Assembly (NCBI GenBank): GCA_002726845.1 | Contig: PBSP01000026.1 | Location: 11,119-27,484 of the forward strand | Length of the DNA stretch: 16,366 nt | Direction: 5' to 3' | From: Methanobacteriota archaeon | Lineage (GTDB): Archaea; Thermoplasmatota; Poseidoniia; Poseidoniales; Poseidoniaceae | Position numbers and translations under genes: made by a program | The notes under the pieces: generated by a model | The model's input: only the letters and a program-made list of their open reading frames with translations | What the model was told of the DNA's origin: nothing | The model's database searches: none | Shown here: positions 7,339 to 16,111 of the stretch, one piece after another | How the letters are laid out: each line of letters opens with the position of its first letter | How positions within the stretch are numbered: position 1 is the first letter of the stretch

Positions 7339-10300
7339 ATGACCATCACGACGGATGACGGCAAACCCTGCGAAGGACTTGAACAAGGTCCGTTTGAACC
7401 GATTGCTGTGATTGGCCTTGCAGCGATGATGCCCGATGCAAACGATGCACCGTCCTTTTGGCAAAACATCATTGATTCGCACGTAAGCATCAAGGAGATT
7501 CGAGATGAACGATGGCCAGGTCCAGTGGATCATTTTTGGAGAGAAGGTAAACCCGGCGATATTGAGCAGGGATACACCTATGCGAAAATTGGAGCGTTTG
7601 TTGAGGGGTATGAATTTGATTGGCGGCGCTGGCGGCAACCCCCTGGTACCATCCCTCAAATCGACCCATGCCAACTGTGGGCGGTCTCAGTATCTGCCAA
7701 GGCCATTGAGCATGCAGGATACGGAGAGGATGGTAAGGAATTTCCTCGTGCTCGGGCAGGTGTTGTCTTCGCGAATGCACTCGGCGGTGAGAATCGAAAC
7801 CTGTCAAACATTCGCGTATGGTCGAATCATACAGCAGAATTAGCTCGAGAACACGGCATGCCCGACTCTTCTAAGGATGCCTTTATGGATGCAATTACTG
7901 AACATGCGCCCAAGGTCGATGAGGATACAATGCCTGGAGAACTTGCAAACGTTGTCTCTGGACGCGTCGCAAATTTGCTGGATTTACAAGGTCCGAATCA
8001 TGCCATGGATGCAGCCTGTGCTTCCTCGATGGCAGCAGTAATGGATGCATGTCGTTTGCTTCAAACACGTCAAGCCGATGTCATGTTGGCTGGAGCAACA
8101 GATCGAACCATGGACCCTGCAACCTATGCAAAATTCAGTGCTATTGGTGCGCTTTCACCAACCCATTCAACGCCGTTTGATGCCCGAGCCAATGGGTTCG
8201 TTATGGGCGAGGGTGCTGGAGTTATGGTTTTGAAACGTCTGAGCGATGCCATCGTCGATGATGACACCATACATGCCGTAATTCGAGGTATTGGAGGTTC
8301 GAGCGACGGACGTGGAAAAGGGATTACTGCACCGAGCCAGCGTGGACAAATACAAGCGATTGCCCGCGCTTATCGTCAAGCGGGCTATCCTGCCTCAACA
8401 GTGGAATTGGTTGAAGCACACGGGACCTCAACCAAGGTTGGCGATGCTACCGAATTGTCAACACTGACCCGATTGTGGACCGATGTTTCCTCAGGAGATA
8501 ATGTCGCCGTTGGTTCGATTAAATCTCAAATTGGGCATCTGAAAGCCGCTGCGGGAATTGCCGGTATCATCAAATCGGTCATGGCATTGCATCATCGGAC
8601 CATTCCTCCCTCGGCAGGTTTTGAAACCCCCAATCCAACCGTTGATTGGCAAAACATCCCATTCTTTGTTCCAACGTCCCCACTCGAGTGGCCAAAACCT
8701 GAGTCGCATCCACGACGAGCGGGCGTTTCAGCCTTCGGTTTCGGCGGCACCAACTTTCACATCGCTTTGGAAGGTTACGACCCATCCTATCATCATGACA
8801 TGGCGCTGGATTGGCAGAATCGATGGAAAGCGTATTCGAAATCAGCGGGTGTCTCAGCACCATCCATCCTTGACGCTTCGGCCACACCCTCGTTAACACA
8901 CGCTGAATTGTTGGCGATTGAGGGAGGCGTGCTGCTTCTCTCAGGAGAATCGATCGATGCTGTTCAAGCAGCCCTCAAATCAATTGATTTTGACGGTCCA
9001 TTGTTTGATGACGATGCAAAAGGCCTTCGTCTATCGATGGCGCTTCAGTCAGCAAGCGAATCCTTCGATGTCAACCACCCTTGTCGATTGGCTATGATTG
9101 CAACATCTTGGGCCGAATTCGAGAAGCGCAAATCGCTGGCAATTTCATCGCTTGGTGATTCAGAAAAATGGGGCTTTCTGCAAGCACAAGGCATCCTTGT
9201 GAGCGACCAACCTTCCATGCCTGCGGAGATCAAAGTTGCCCATATGTATCCGGGCCAAGGATCTCAATACGTGGGAATGACTCTTGATCTCCATCAAAGG
9301 TACACCCCAGTCCAAAACGTGTGGAAGGCATCGGATTCAACTATGGTTGAGGTTTTGGATGGCGAGACGCTCTCATCGTTCGTATTACGAAACGGTTTGG
9401 GCGATGAGGAACAGAAAGCGGCCGAGCACAAACTCAAGCAAACCGAATACACTCAACCAGCCATGCTCACCGCTGATTTGGCCATTGAACATGCACTCAA
9501 TGCTTACGGTCACAAACCCGATATGGTTGCTGGGCACTCTTTGGGAGAGTATGCCGCATTGATGGCATCGGGCATATTGAACATGGACGGGGCACTTCGG
9601 GCTGCTGCAGCACGAGGAACCGAAATGGGTTCGGTAGAAATTGACGACAAAGGCCTCATGGCAAGTGTAACGGCTCCATACGAAGATGTTGAAAGGATTC
9701 TCGATGAAGCGGAAGGATATGTGATTGCAGCGAACAAAAACTCACCAAAGATGACCGTTATTGCAGGAGCAACGGATGCTGTGACGAGTGTCATGAAGGT
9801 GTTTGAAAAGGAGGGGTTCAATTGCGTACCGCTTGCAACCAGCCATGCGTTCCATTCAAGCATCGTCGCTCCCGCGAACGAACCTCTGCGAAGATTTCTC
9901 TCCTCGCTTGAAATCAATTGGCCCTCTATTCCAATCACTGCAAACGTGGATGGAACCTTTTATCCAAACACTGGTACGGATGCGAAAGAGGGAATACTTT
10001 CGAAATTAGCGCCTCAGATGGCATCTTCGGTCGAATGGACTTCACAGATCAACACCATGTACGAAGCTGGTGCACGGATTTTTGTTGAAGTTGGGCCAAA
10101 ACGCGCCCTGACGATGTTTGCCTCGCAAATCTTGGAGGAGAAACCACATCTTGCAGTTATGACAAATCATCCAAAACAAGGCGGTATTGCTTCCTTCCTT
10201 GTCGCTATTGGTGCCTTGGCCCTTGCTGGACGCCCACCGCACACGGTTGAAGGCACCTCACCCGTTTTCAGTGAAGCATTCCGTGCGGGCCCAATCGAAG

Positions 10301-13300
10301 CACACCAGGAATCCGCACTTCCTATAAGAGAAAGCGATGAAGAATTGCGCATAAGGGCACGCCCTCTTCCCACTCAGGGGAATGCTACAGTCGTTTCAAA
10401 TGTCTCACAATCTCCTTCAGTTTCTGTCAACAAACAGCCAACAGTTGCCGACTATGTCGGCGATCGTATTGCTCGACATTGCGGTTATCCTTCGATGTTC
10501 TGTCATGGGATGGTTGATCTTCGTTTGGGACTTGGTTTGTCCGAACAAGCAATTCAATCGATCGTTTCAACGATTGGATTAGAGGCCATTACGGACAAAG
10601 AGGTTGATGTTCATTCAGCAAGAACCGCAGCGGACATCGAACGTTGGGTACGTCAACCTCCAACGGGATGGAAGAAACACATTCATCTCGCATCATCAAC
10701 CCCATCATCGATGGCAAAAATGCATACGAATGAAGACTCACTCACCCAGCGTCGGGCCGATCCGTACGTTGTTTCTGGGATAAGTCTCGGTCTTCCAGGT
10801 GGAGAGAAAGTTTTCGACGAGGACGTGTTTGAACGTCTTGTTCGTGGTGAAACCTGCATCCAAGAAGTGTCGGATGAATACAAGCAGCGTTTGCTGGACA
10901 AGAACATCAAACGGCTCATCAAAGGACGAGATGGTTCTGTCAACATGGAACAAGCAACAACCTTTGGCGACATCCCTCAACTTGCTGGAATCAAAGGAGC
11001 GTTCGACCTTGCAGATGAGTTTGGTATCGATCCCAAGATGGTCATGGCATGGGACATCACGACTCAACTTGCCATGGCTTCGGGTTTGCTAGCTCTTCGT
11101 GATGCTGGTATTCCGCTTACACCAGAGGAACAGACAGGGAAGGGTGGATTGCGTCTCATTCGCAATTGGCAGATTCCAAACCGTCAACGAGACCGAACAG
11201 GGATTGTGTTTGCATCGTGTTTTTCAGGATTGCAGATGGCAATGAAGCATGCCAAGAACGATGGTGATGATGGAGAGGGGAAGTTTGACCGCCGCTATTT
11301 GTTCCAAGTATTGACCATGGGACACTCCCAATTTGCCCAATTCACCGGTATCCGGGGCCCTACGACGACGATTAACCTCGCTTGTGCTTCAGCAACTGGC
11401 GCATTCCAAATCGCAGAGGACTGGCTCTCGAGCGATCGTGTTGACCGAGTGGTCATCCTCTCGGCCGATGACGTGACAGGCGATGACCTCTGGGAATGGA
11501 TTGGAAGTGGTTTTGCTTCCACAGGAGCGGCCTCGACAAGCAACGTTGTTGAAGAGGCTGCATTGCCATTTGACAAACGCCGAAATGGATTGGTTCTCGG
11601 AATGGGTGCTGCTTCATTCGTTGTTGAACGAAAAAGCTCTGCAGATGAGCGCGGAGTACAACCCATTGCAGAATTACTTGGAGCGAAAACCGCAAATTCT
11701 GCTTACCATGGTACGCGACTTGATGTTGATCACGTCGCAAAAACAGTTGATGAATTCATTGAGGAAATGGAAAGCCGCTGGAATCTTGATCGACATGAAC
11801 TCGCTAAGGATTTGGTGTTTTATTCTCACGAAACCTACACACCCGCTCGCGGCGGGAGCGCCCAAAGCGAGGTGAAAGCGCTGCGTCGGAGTTTTGGAGA
11901 GAGCACGGATTCGATGGTGATTGCGAATACGAAAGGATTCACGGGACATCCGATGGGTGTCGGTATCGAGGATGCGAGTATGTTCTATGGTTTGCTTACG
12001 AAACGCATTCCACCTATTGCAAATCACAAGGTCGTTGACGAAGAACTTGGTAATTTGCATCTTTCGAAGGGTGGCGACTATCCGGATTTGAAGTACGGCC
12101 TTCGATTTGCTGCAGGTTTTGGTTCCCAGATCGGCCTCTCGTTTGTCCGTGCTTGGCCGGTTCAAGGAGACCGTATTGATGGCAAACGCCTCTTGCAATG
12201 GTGTCGAGAGTTGGCCGGTTCGGATGACATACAGTTACGTATTCTCGACAACAAACTCGTTGCTTATGTTGATGGTGACGATAATCTTCATGGAGGAATT
12301 CAAGGAGACGTATACGATATTACGGCACCGTTCGAGGGCTTACCCAGCAATATTCCAGAGATTGAGAAGAAGATTGTTGAACCACCGGTAAGCGAACCTG
12401 TTGAACAAAGCACTCAACCATCAGAACCCAGCCCATCGGTTGCGTCTGTGCCTGCAAGCGGTGACATGGTCCAAACCGTCATTGACGTTGTTGTAAAACA
12501 CACTGGATACCCTGCAGATTTTGTTGAATTGGATCAGGATTTGGAGGGCGAGCTTGGCATCGACACGGTCAAGCAGGCAGAAATAATGGTCGACATACGG
12601 ACACAATTCAACCTGCCTGTGGACGAAACGTTCGTGCTTTCAGACCACCCGACACTGAACCACATGATCGACTACATTCAGCGAATGCAGGGTGGAGGAG
12701 GAAACACTTCGACACTTCAGCCTGCGGTTGAGGCGAAACCTGAACCACCTTTGTCGACTGAGCCTGCTCAGACACGTGAGGCTGTTGTCACCGACTCTGC
12801 ACCGATGGTTTCTGACGAGGCAATGACGCAGCAAGTTGTCGATGTTGTTGTCAAGCACACTGGATATCCTGCGGACTTCATCGAGTTGGATCAAGATCTT
12901 GAAGGCGAATTGGGAATTGACACTGTTAAACAGGCAGAAATCATGGTTGACATTCGCCAATTGTTTGGACTTCCTGTCGACGAGAATTTCCTGCTTTCAG
13001 AGCATCCAACCTTGAATCACATGATTGGATATATCGCTAGAATGCGTGGAGGTTCGAGCCCTGTAGCAGCACCGGTTCAAACTTCAACTCCGCCATCGCC
13101 TGTCGAAGAAGCAAAACCTTCGCCTGTAAGTATGAAAGAAAGTTCGATGCCAACGGATGCTGGAATTGAGAATTCGCTGATTGAGGTTGTCGTCAAGCAT
13201 ACAGGCTATCCTGCAGATTTCATTGAGATGGACCAAGACCTCGAGGGTGAGCTTGGAATTGATACCGTGAAACAAGCAGAAATCATGGTTGATATACGGG

Positions 13301-16101
13301 AGATATTTGCTCTTCCCGTTGATGAGGATTTCCTCCTCTCCGACCATCCCACTTTGAACCATTTTGTTGCCTATATCCTGAAAATGAAAGGCGGAGAATC
13401 ATCTTTTGAGCACAGTACTCCGGCAGAACCTGTTGTTGAACAAGTGCCTGAACAGGCAAATTCCGCTGTTGAACACGCTGGTTGTCGTCGATGGCAAGTA
13501 GAGGTTGAAGAGGCTGAATTGGTGAACTCGCCCCTCATGCTCGATGGGACCGTAGTTGTTACCGATGATGGCTGGGGAATTGCAGAACATTTGTGTTCGC
13601 GTCTTGAAGCCAGGGGCCTTACAACCGTTCGGGTTGGTTTTGAGATGGGAATTCGCGATGTGTCGATACAATCAGAGCAAGGCCGAGCCGTTCACCGAGG
13701 CGACCCTGGAAACCCGCATCACATTGAGTCGATAACAACCGCCCTTTCCAACATGAGAGTAGTGGGAATGCTTCACCTTGCGCCGATGAAACTCGCCTCA
13801 GCCAGTTGGTCCGAGGATACCTTACCTTCTGCCCAGATATCGTTGGCTGCGCATGGATGGTTTGGTCTTCTCAAAGGAATGGATTCTCAATTCGCTGAGT
13901 TGACCAACGGCTTGGTTGCTAGTGTTACCGCAATGGATGGCAGACATGGAAACATTGGTGAACGCTTCAATTCAATTCAGTGCGCTGCTTCAGGTGTTAC
14001 GAAATCGTACGCTTTTGAACGCCCGCAATTACGAGCACGTGCGCTTGACCTTCACCCTGAAATCATATTTGATGCAGAAGCAGCAGCAGAACAAATTGAA
14101 GTTGAATTGTTTGAACATGCAGGACAAGTTGAAATCGGTCTGGATCGTGACGGCCGTCGCTGGCAACTAGTGGCTTTTGCTGAAGACGTCGTGGATGACT
14201 TGAAACCGCTTAATTCAGATGACGTCTGGCTTGTGTCAGGTGGTGGTTCTGGCGTCACTGCTGCCTGCATAGTGGGCGTAGCAAAATCCAGCCAGGATGC
14301 AGAAGCAACCTTCCATTTGCTTGGCCGTTCTGAATTGATTGAGCGAACCTCTGAGTGGTTGAATTGGAGCGAAGAGGAACTCATGACGGAAAAAATGGCA
14401 CTGCGTGAACGGCTAACGGAAGCGTCATCAAGCGGTAAAGTCACCATGGTTGAATGGAACAAAGCATGGCAAAAGTACACTCGAAGTCGTGACGTGTACC
14501 AAACACTTTCTCACATAGAGGCAACAGGAAATCGAGCGTTCTATCATTCCATTGATGTTACGGATGCAGCAGCACTTACGTCCTTAGGGGCATCGTTGTC
14601 AAAGCCAATAACAGGAGTGGTACACGGTGCCGGCCTTGAGGACTCCAAACTCGTTGCAGATAAGGCCTGGGACACCTTTGACACGGTCGTTCGCGTTAAA
14701 ATCGATGGATGGGCTGCCTTGTTGAAAGCGGTTGAAGCTTCGGAAGGTGTGTTGCAATTTGCTTCAGTGTTCACTTCTGTCGCTGGACGTTTCGGTAATG
14801 GAGGCCAAACCGATTACGCAGCAGCAAACTCGATTTTGGATGCTGAAATGGCGCGTTTAACTGCTAAGGGAGAACATCGGGCAGTCGCTATTGGTTGGAC
14901 GGGTTGGCGAGATGTCGGTATGGCGACACGAGGGAGCATCGAAGCGGTCTTTGAAGCGGCTGGAATTGAAACGTTGCCTGTCGATGTTGGCGTCCAGATT
15001 TTCGTTGAAGAAGCCTTACGCGGTGGAAAACGTCGGGTGATAGCGTGCGGCTCTCTTGGTCAAATGGACCGATTCGATTCATTCCGAGAGGCACCGCTGA
15101 TGTTGCCCGGTGAAATGGCAGCAATCATGGAAGATCCTCAACGCTTCCCATTCATTGACAAAGTGCTTGCATTCGAAGAACAACAGAACGTGTTGACACA
15201 GACGACACTTTCAGTGGCTGAGCATCCGTTCTTGAACGATCATGCCATCGATGGCGTTCCATACCATCCCGGAGTCATGGCGATGGAGATGTTTGCTCAA
15301 AACGCATTGCTGCTCTGCCCACACTCCTGTTTGGCAGGTTTTGAGAATGTAACCTTCGGGCTACCTGTGAAGGTTCTGAAAGGAAGCATACGTGTGCGTG
15401 TGGAAGCGTCAATACTACGGATTGATGGAGAGCGAACATGGGTGAATTGTCGGCTTGTATCCGATCTCGTTAACTCAAAAGGGGTTGTCTTTGGTGAGCG
15501 AGAACATCACCAAGCAACCGTTCGATTGGTGAAAAAATCCGACGATTTGAGAGCCTTTTTGCAATCGGAGATTGCCGAACTTCCAACGATTGGCACACCT
15601 CCATCGGGGCGGCTTGAACACCATGCCTCATTCATCTATTTGCGCTATTTCCACGGTCCTCGTTTCCAATCGCACGGAGGCGTTCTACGTGGTGTCGGAG
15701 ATGAGTCTCAACCGGGTATCGATGGCATTGCTCTAATGCGTCACCAGTTGCCAGCAACCGATCAATTCGCTCACGAGCGGGACGGAGAAGACGTATTGCT
15801 TGAGTCGTTGCCAATGTTGGTTGAAGCGGGTTTCCAAAATGCAGGACTCGTTGCGATGGAGTCGGAAGGATTCAGCAGCCTCCCTGTTGGGATTCAATGG
15901 TTGACAATGCTCCGTGTCCCTGAACAAGAAGAACAACTCCGATTGCGATCGATTCGTGTTGCTGTCGAGGAGGGTGGTGTAACCGTTCACAACGTCCTCG
16001 TAGTTGGAGCCGATGATGCCCCTGTTTTAGCGATGAAAGGATTGCGACTCAAGGCGATGGCACCGGTGCCGGAAGATCAGGCCTTCTCCTTCGATCGTTG
16101 A
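7339..16101 (+). CDS. Type I fatty-acid/polyketide megasynthase, PUFA-synthase-like (KS-AT-(ACP)-KS-ACPx3-KR-DH)
   Basis: A 2920-residue cytoplasmic assembly-line enzyme. Domains in order: KS1 (20-480), malonyl-type AT (630-965), a degenerate carrier-like domain (1035-1108), KS2 (1141-1606), three carrier domains (1710-1786, 1829-1905, 1944-2020) joined by Pro/Glu/Ser linkers, a KR with an N-terminal structural half (2030-2570), and DH (2590-2905). Tandem carriers followed by KR and DH are the hallmark of PfaA-type PUFA synthases. The second KS inside the same chain and the lack of PfaC/PfaD-like parts differ from that model. There is no enoyl reductase, thioesterase or methyltransferase domain. 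With the FabI-like neighbour it could run full reductive cycles and make saturated or partly unsaturated chains; the product is unknown. It uses the same start signal as its neighbours, and I saw no frameshift. All main catalytic residues are present except the carrier serines (Thr instead) and a Glu in place of the usual DH Asp. Confidence 0.92.
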   Translation: MTITTDDGKPCEGLEQGPFEPIAVIGLAAMMPDANDAPSFWQNIIDSHVSIKEIRDERWPGPVDHFWREGKPGDIEQGYTYAKIGAFVEGYEFDWRRWRQPPGTIPQIDPCQLWAVSVSAKAIEHAGYGEDGKEFPRARAGVVFANALGGENRNLSNIRVWSNHTAELAREHGMPDSSKDAFMDAITEHAPKVDEDTMPGELANVVSGRVANLLDLQGPNHAMDAACASSMAAVMDACRLLQTRQADVMLAGATDRTMDPATYAKFSAIGALSPTHSTPFDARANGFVMGEGAGVMVLKRLSDAIVDDDTIHAVIRGIGGSSDGRGKGITAPSQRGQIQAIARAYRQAGYPASTVELVEAHGTSTKVGDATELSTLTRLWTDVSSGDNVAVGSIKSQIGHLKAAAGIAGIIKSVMALHHRTIPPSAGFETPNPTVDWQNIPFFVPTSPLEWPKPESHPRRAGVSAFGFGGTNFHIALEGYDPSYHHDMALDWQNRWKAYSKSAGVSAPSILDASATPSLTHAELLAIEGGVLLLSGESIDAVQAALKSIDFDGPLFDDDAKGLRLSMALQSASESFDVNHPCRLAMIATSWAEFEKRKSLAISSLGDSEKWGFLQAQGILVSDQPSMPAEIKVAHMYPGQGSQYVGMTLDLHQRYTPVQNVWKASDSTMVEVLDGETLSSFVLRNGLGDEEQKAAEHKLKQTEYTQPAMLTADLAIEHALNAYGHKPDMVAGHSLGEYAALMASGILNMDGALRAAAARGTEMGSVEIDDKGLMASVTAPYEDVERILDEAEGYVIAANKNSPKMTVIAGATDAVTSVMKVFEKEGFNCVPLATSHAFHSSIVAPANEPLRRFLSSLEINWPSIPITANVDGTFYPNTGTDAKEGILSKLAPQMASSVEWTSQINTMYEAGARIFVEVGPKRALTMFASQILEEKPHLAVMTNHPKQGGIASFLVAIGALALAGRPPHTVEGTSPVFSEAFRAGPIEAHQESALPIRESDEELRIRARPLPTQGNATVVSNVSQSPSVSVNKQPTVADYVGDRIARHCGYPSMFCHGMVDLRLGLGLSEQAIQSIVSTIGLEAITDKEVDVHSARTAADIERWVRQPPTGWKKHIHLASSTPSSMAKMHTNEDSLTQRRADPYVVSGISLGLPGGEKVFDEDVFERLVRGETCIQEVSDEYKQRLLDKNIKRLIKGRDGSVNMEQATTFGDIPQLAGIKGAFDLADEFGIDPKMVMAWDITTQLAMASGLLALRDAGIPLTPEEQTGKGGLRLIRNWQIPNRQRDRTGIVFASCFSGLQMAMKHAKNDGDDGEGKFDRRYLFQVLTMGHSQFAQFTGIRGPTTTINLACASATGAFQIAEDWLSSDRVDRVVILSADDVTGDDLWEWIGSGFASTGAASTSNVVEEAALPFDKRRNGLVLGMGAASFVVERKSSADERGVQPIAELLGAKTANSAYHGTRLDVDHVAKTVDEFIEEMESRWNLDRHELAKDLVFYSHETYTPARGGSAQSEVKALRRSFGESTDSMVIANTKGFTGHPMGVGIEDASMFYGLLTKRIPPIANHKVVDEELGNLHLSKGGDYPDLKYGLRFAAGFGSQIGLSFVRAWPVQGDRIDGKRLLQWCRELAGSDDIQLRILDNKLVAYVDGDDNLHGGIQGDVYDITAPFEGLPSNIPEIEKKIVEPPVSEPVEQSTQPSEPSPSVASVPASGDMVQTVIDVVVKHTGYPADFVELDQDLEGELGIDTVKQAEIMVDIRTQFNLPVDETFVLSDHPTLNHMIDYIQRMQGGGGNTSTLQPAVEAKPEPPLSTEPAQTREAVVTDSAPMVSDEAMTQQVVDVVVKHTGYPADFIELDQDLEGELGIDTVKQAEIMVDIRQLFGLPVDENFLLSEHPTLNHMIGYIARMRGGSSPVAAPVQTSTPPSPVEEAKPSPVSMKESSMPTDAGIENSLIEVVVKHTGYPADFIEMDQDLEGELGIDTVKQAEIMVDIREIFALPVDEDFLLSDHPTLNHFVAYILKMKGGESSFEHSTPAEPVVEQVPEQANSAVEHAGCRRWQVEVEEAELVNSPLMLDGTVVVTDDGWGIAEHLCSRLEARGLTTVRVGFEMGIRDVSIQSEQGRAVHRGDPGNPHHIESITTALSNMRVVGMLHLAPMKLASASWSEDTLPSAQISLAAHGWFGLLKGMDSQFAELTNGLVASVTAMDGRHGNIGERFNSIQCAASGVTKSYAFERPQLRARALDLHPEIIFDAEAAAEQIEVELFEHAGQVEIGLDRDGRRWQLVAFAEDVVDDLKPLNSDDVWLVSGGGSGVTAACIVGVAKSSQDAEATFHLLGRSELIERTSEWLNWSEEELMTEKMALRERLTEASSSGKVTMVEWNKAWQKYTRSRDVYQTLSHIEATGNRAFYHSIDVTDAAALTSLGASLSKPITGVVHGAGLEDSKLVADKAWDTFDTVVRVKIDGWAALLKAVEASEGVLQFASVFTSVAGRFGNGGQTDYAAANSILDAEMARLTAKGEHRAVAIGWTGWRDVGMATRGSIEAVFEAAGIETLPVDVGVQIFVEEALRGGKRRVIACGSLGQMDRFDSFREAPLMLPGEMAAIMEDPQRFPFIDKVLAFEEQQNVLTQTTLSVAEHPFLNDHAIDGVPYHPGVMAMEMFAQNALLLCPHSCLAGFENVTFGLPVKVLKGSIRVRVEASILRIDGERTWVNCRLVSDLVNSKGVVFGEREHHQATVRLVKKSDDLRAFLQSEIAELPTIGTPPSGRLEHHASFIYLRYFHGPRFQSHGGVLRGVGDESQPGIDGIALMRHQLPATDQFAHERDGEDVLLESLPMLVEAGFQNAGLVAMESEGFSSLPVGIQWLTMLRVPEQEEQLRLRSIRVAVEEGGVTVHNVLVVGADDAPVLAMKGLRLKAMAPVPEDQAFSFDR
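7396..8778 (+). other. KS1 domain of the megasynthase
   Basis: Ketosynthase, residues about 20-480. It starts at EPIAVIGLAAMMPDA and ends at GVSAFGFGGTNFHIAL. The catalytic triad is complete: Cys227 in DAACASSMAAV, His361 in VEAHGTSTKVGD and His400 in KSQIGHLKAAAG. DAACASS is the wording seen in PUFA-synthase KS domains. It should form C-C bonds by decarboxylative Claisen condensation. Confidence 0.93.
9226..10233 (+). other. Acyltransferase (AT) domain, malonyl-CoA type
   Basis: Residues about 630-965. The PGQGSQYVGM entry motif, the TEYTQPAML segment, nucleophile Ser734 in GHSLGEYAAL and His839 in SHAFHSS are present. HAFHS favours malonyl over methylmalonyl extender units (which usually show YASH). 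It is the only AT in the chain, so it should serve all carriers. Confidence 0.92.
10441..10662 (+). other. Degenerate carrier-protein-like domain between AT and KS2
   Basis: Residues about 1035-1108 align along their length with the three later carriers: HCGYPSMF against HTGYPADF, DLRLGLGLSEQ against DLEGELGIDTV, and TAADIERWV against TLNHMIDYI. At the attachment position it has Glu1069, with a Ser one residue earlier (Ser1068), so it is probably not pantetheinylated. It may be a structural docking or spacer domain. I found it by reading the alignment by eye. Confidence 0.55.
10759..12156 (+). other. KS2 domain of the megasynthase, divergent
   Basis: Residues about 1141-1606, starting DPYVVSGISLGLPGG and ending GFGSQIGLSFVRAW. 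The nucleophile Cys1349 is in NLACASATGAF. The usual EAHGTxT is replaced by FYSHETYTPARGG (His1497), and GHPMGVG carries the second His (His1537). The Cys-His-His set is kept, so it is probably active rather than a chain-length factor, but its role (initiation, elongation or chain transfer) is open. Confidence 0.85.
12466..13398 (+). repeat. Three tandem carrier-protein (ACP) domains
   Basis: Repeat units lie at 12466-12696, 12823-13053 and 13168-13398. They share an almost invariant core running from VVVKHTGYPADF through DLEGELGIDTVKQAEIMVDIR. The attachment positions are Thr1743 (12565-12567, ACG), Thr1862 (12922-12924, ACT) and Thr1976 (13264-13266, ACC), spaced 119 and 114 residues apart. 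Codons differ widely while the protein stays the same, so the copies are old and under purifying selection. Tandem carriers in PUFA synthases are known to raise flux. The linkers are rich in Pro, Glu and Ser. Confidence 0.92.
13426..15048 (+). other. Ketoreductase (KR) region with N-terminal structural half
   Basis: Residues about 2030-2293 look like a truncated Rossmann half without a nucleotide motif. Residues 2294-2570 are the catalytic half. It has VSGGGSGVTAA at 2299-2309 for NADPH, HLLGRS, VHGAGLEDSKL, Lys2454, Ser2480 in FTSVAGRFGNGGQ, Tyr2493 and Asn2497 in YAAAN. Ser-Tyr spacing of 13 and Tyr-Asn spacing of 4 match active type I KRs. Confidence 0.88.
15106..16053 (+). other. Dehydratase (DH) domain, double-hotdog PKS type
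   Basis: Residues about 2590-2905. Catalytic His2635 lies in HPFLNDHAIDGVPYHPG, with the HxxxGxxxxP motif intact. The second hotdog has LVEAGFQNAGL at 2827-2837, where PKS dehydratases usually carry a catalytic Asp (DAxxQ); here it is Glu2829. It probably removes water from 3-hydroxyacyl chains made by the KR. Confidence 0.8.
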
Positions 16102-16111
16102 GTGTGATTCT

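Noticed and set aside
9510..9938. Minus-strand open frame within the AT region, and similar ones at 928-1290 and 14052-14480
   Set aside because: They are opposite strongly conserved coding sequence, with a composition typical of antisense shadows.
10759..12156. KS2 as an inactive chain-length factor
   Set aside because: Cys1349 and both histidines are present, whereas chain-length factors lack the active Cys.
11674..12198. Minus-strand open frame of 174 codons
   Set aside because: It is a shadow of KS2, whose catalytic motifs are intact on the + strand.
12466..13398. Carrier repeats as an assembly or cloning duplication
   Set aside because: The DNA differs at many third codon positions while the protein core is the same, so the copies are genuine and old.
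7339..16101. Bacterial contamination as the source of the synthase
   Set aside because: The same stretch carries a TBP-family gene and an archaeal-type hydrolase, with the same start-signal spacing before the synthase and before the hydrolase. A past transfer from bacteria remains possible.
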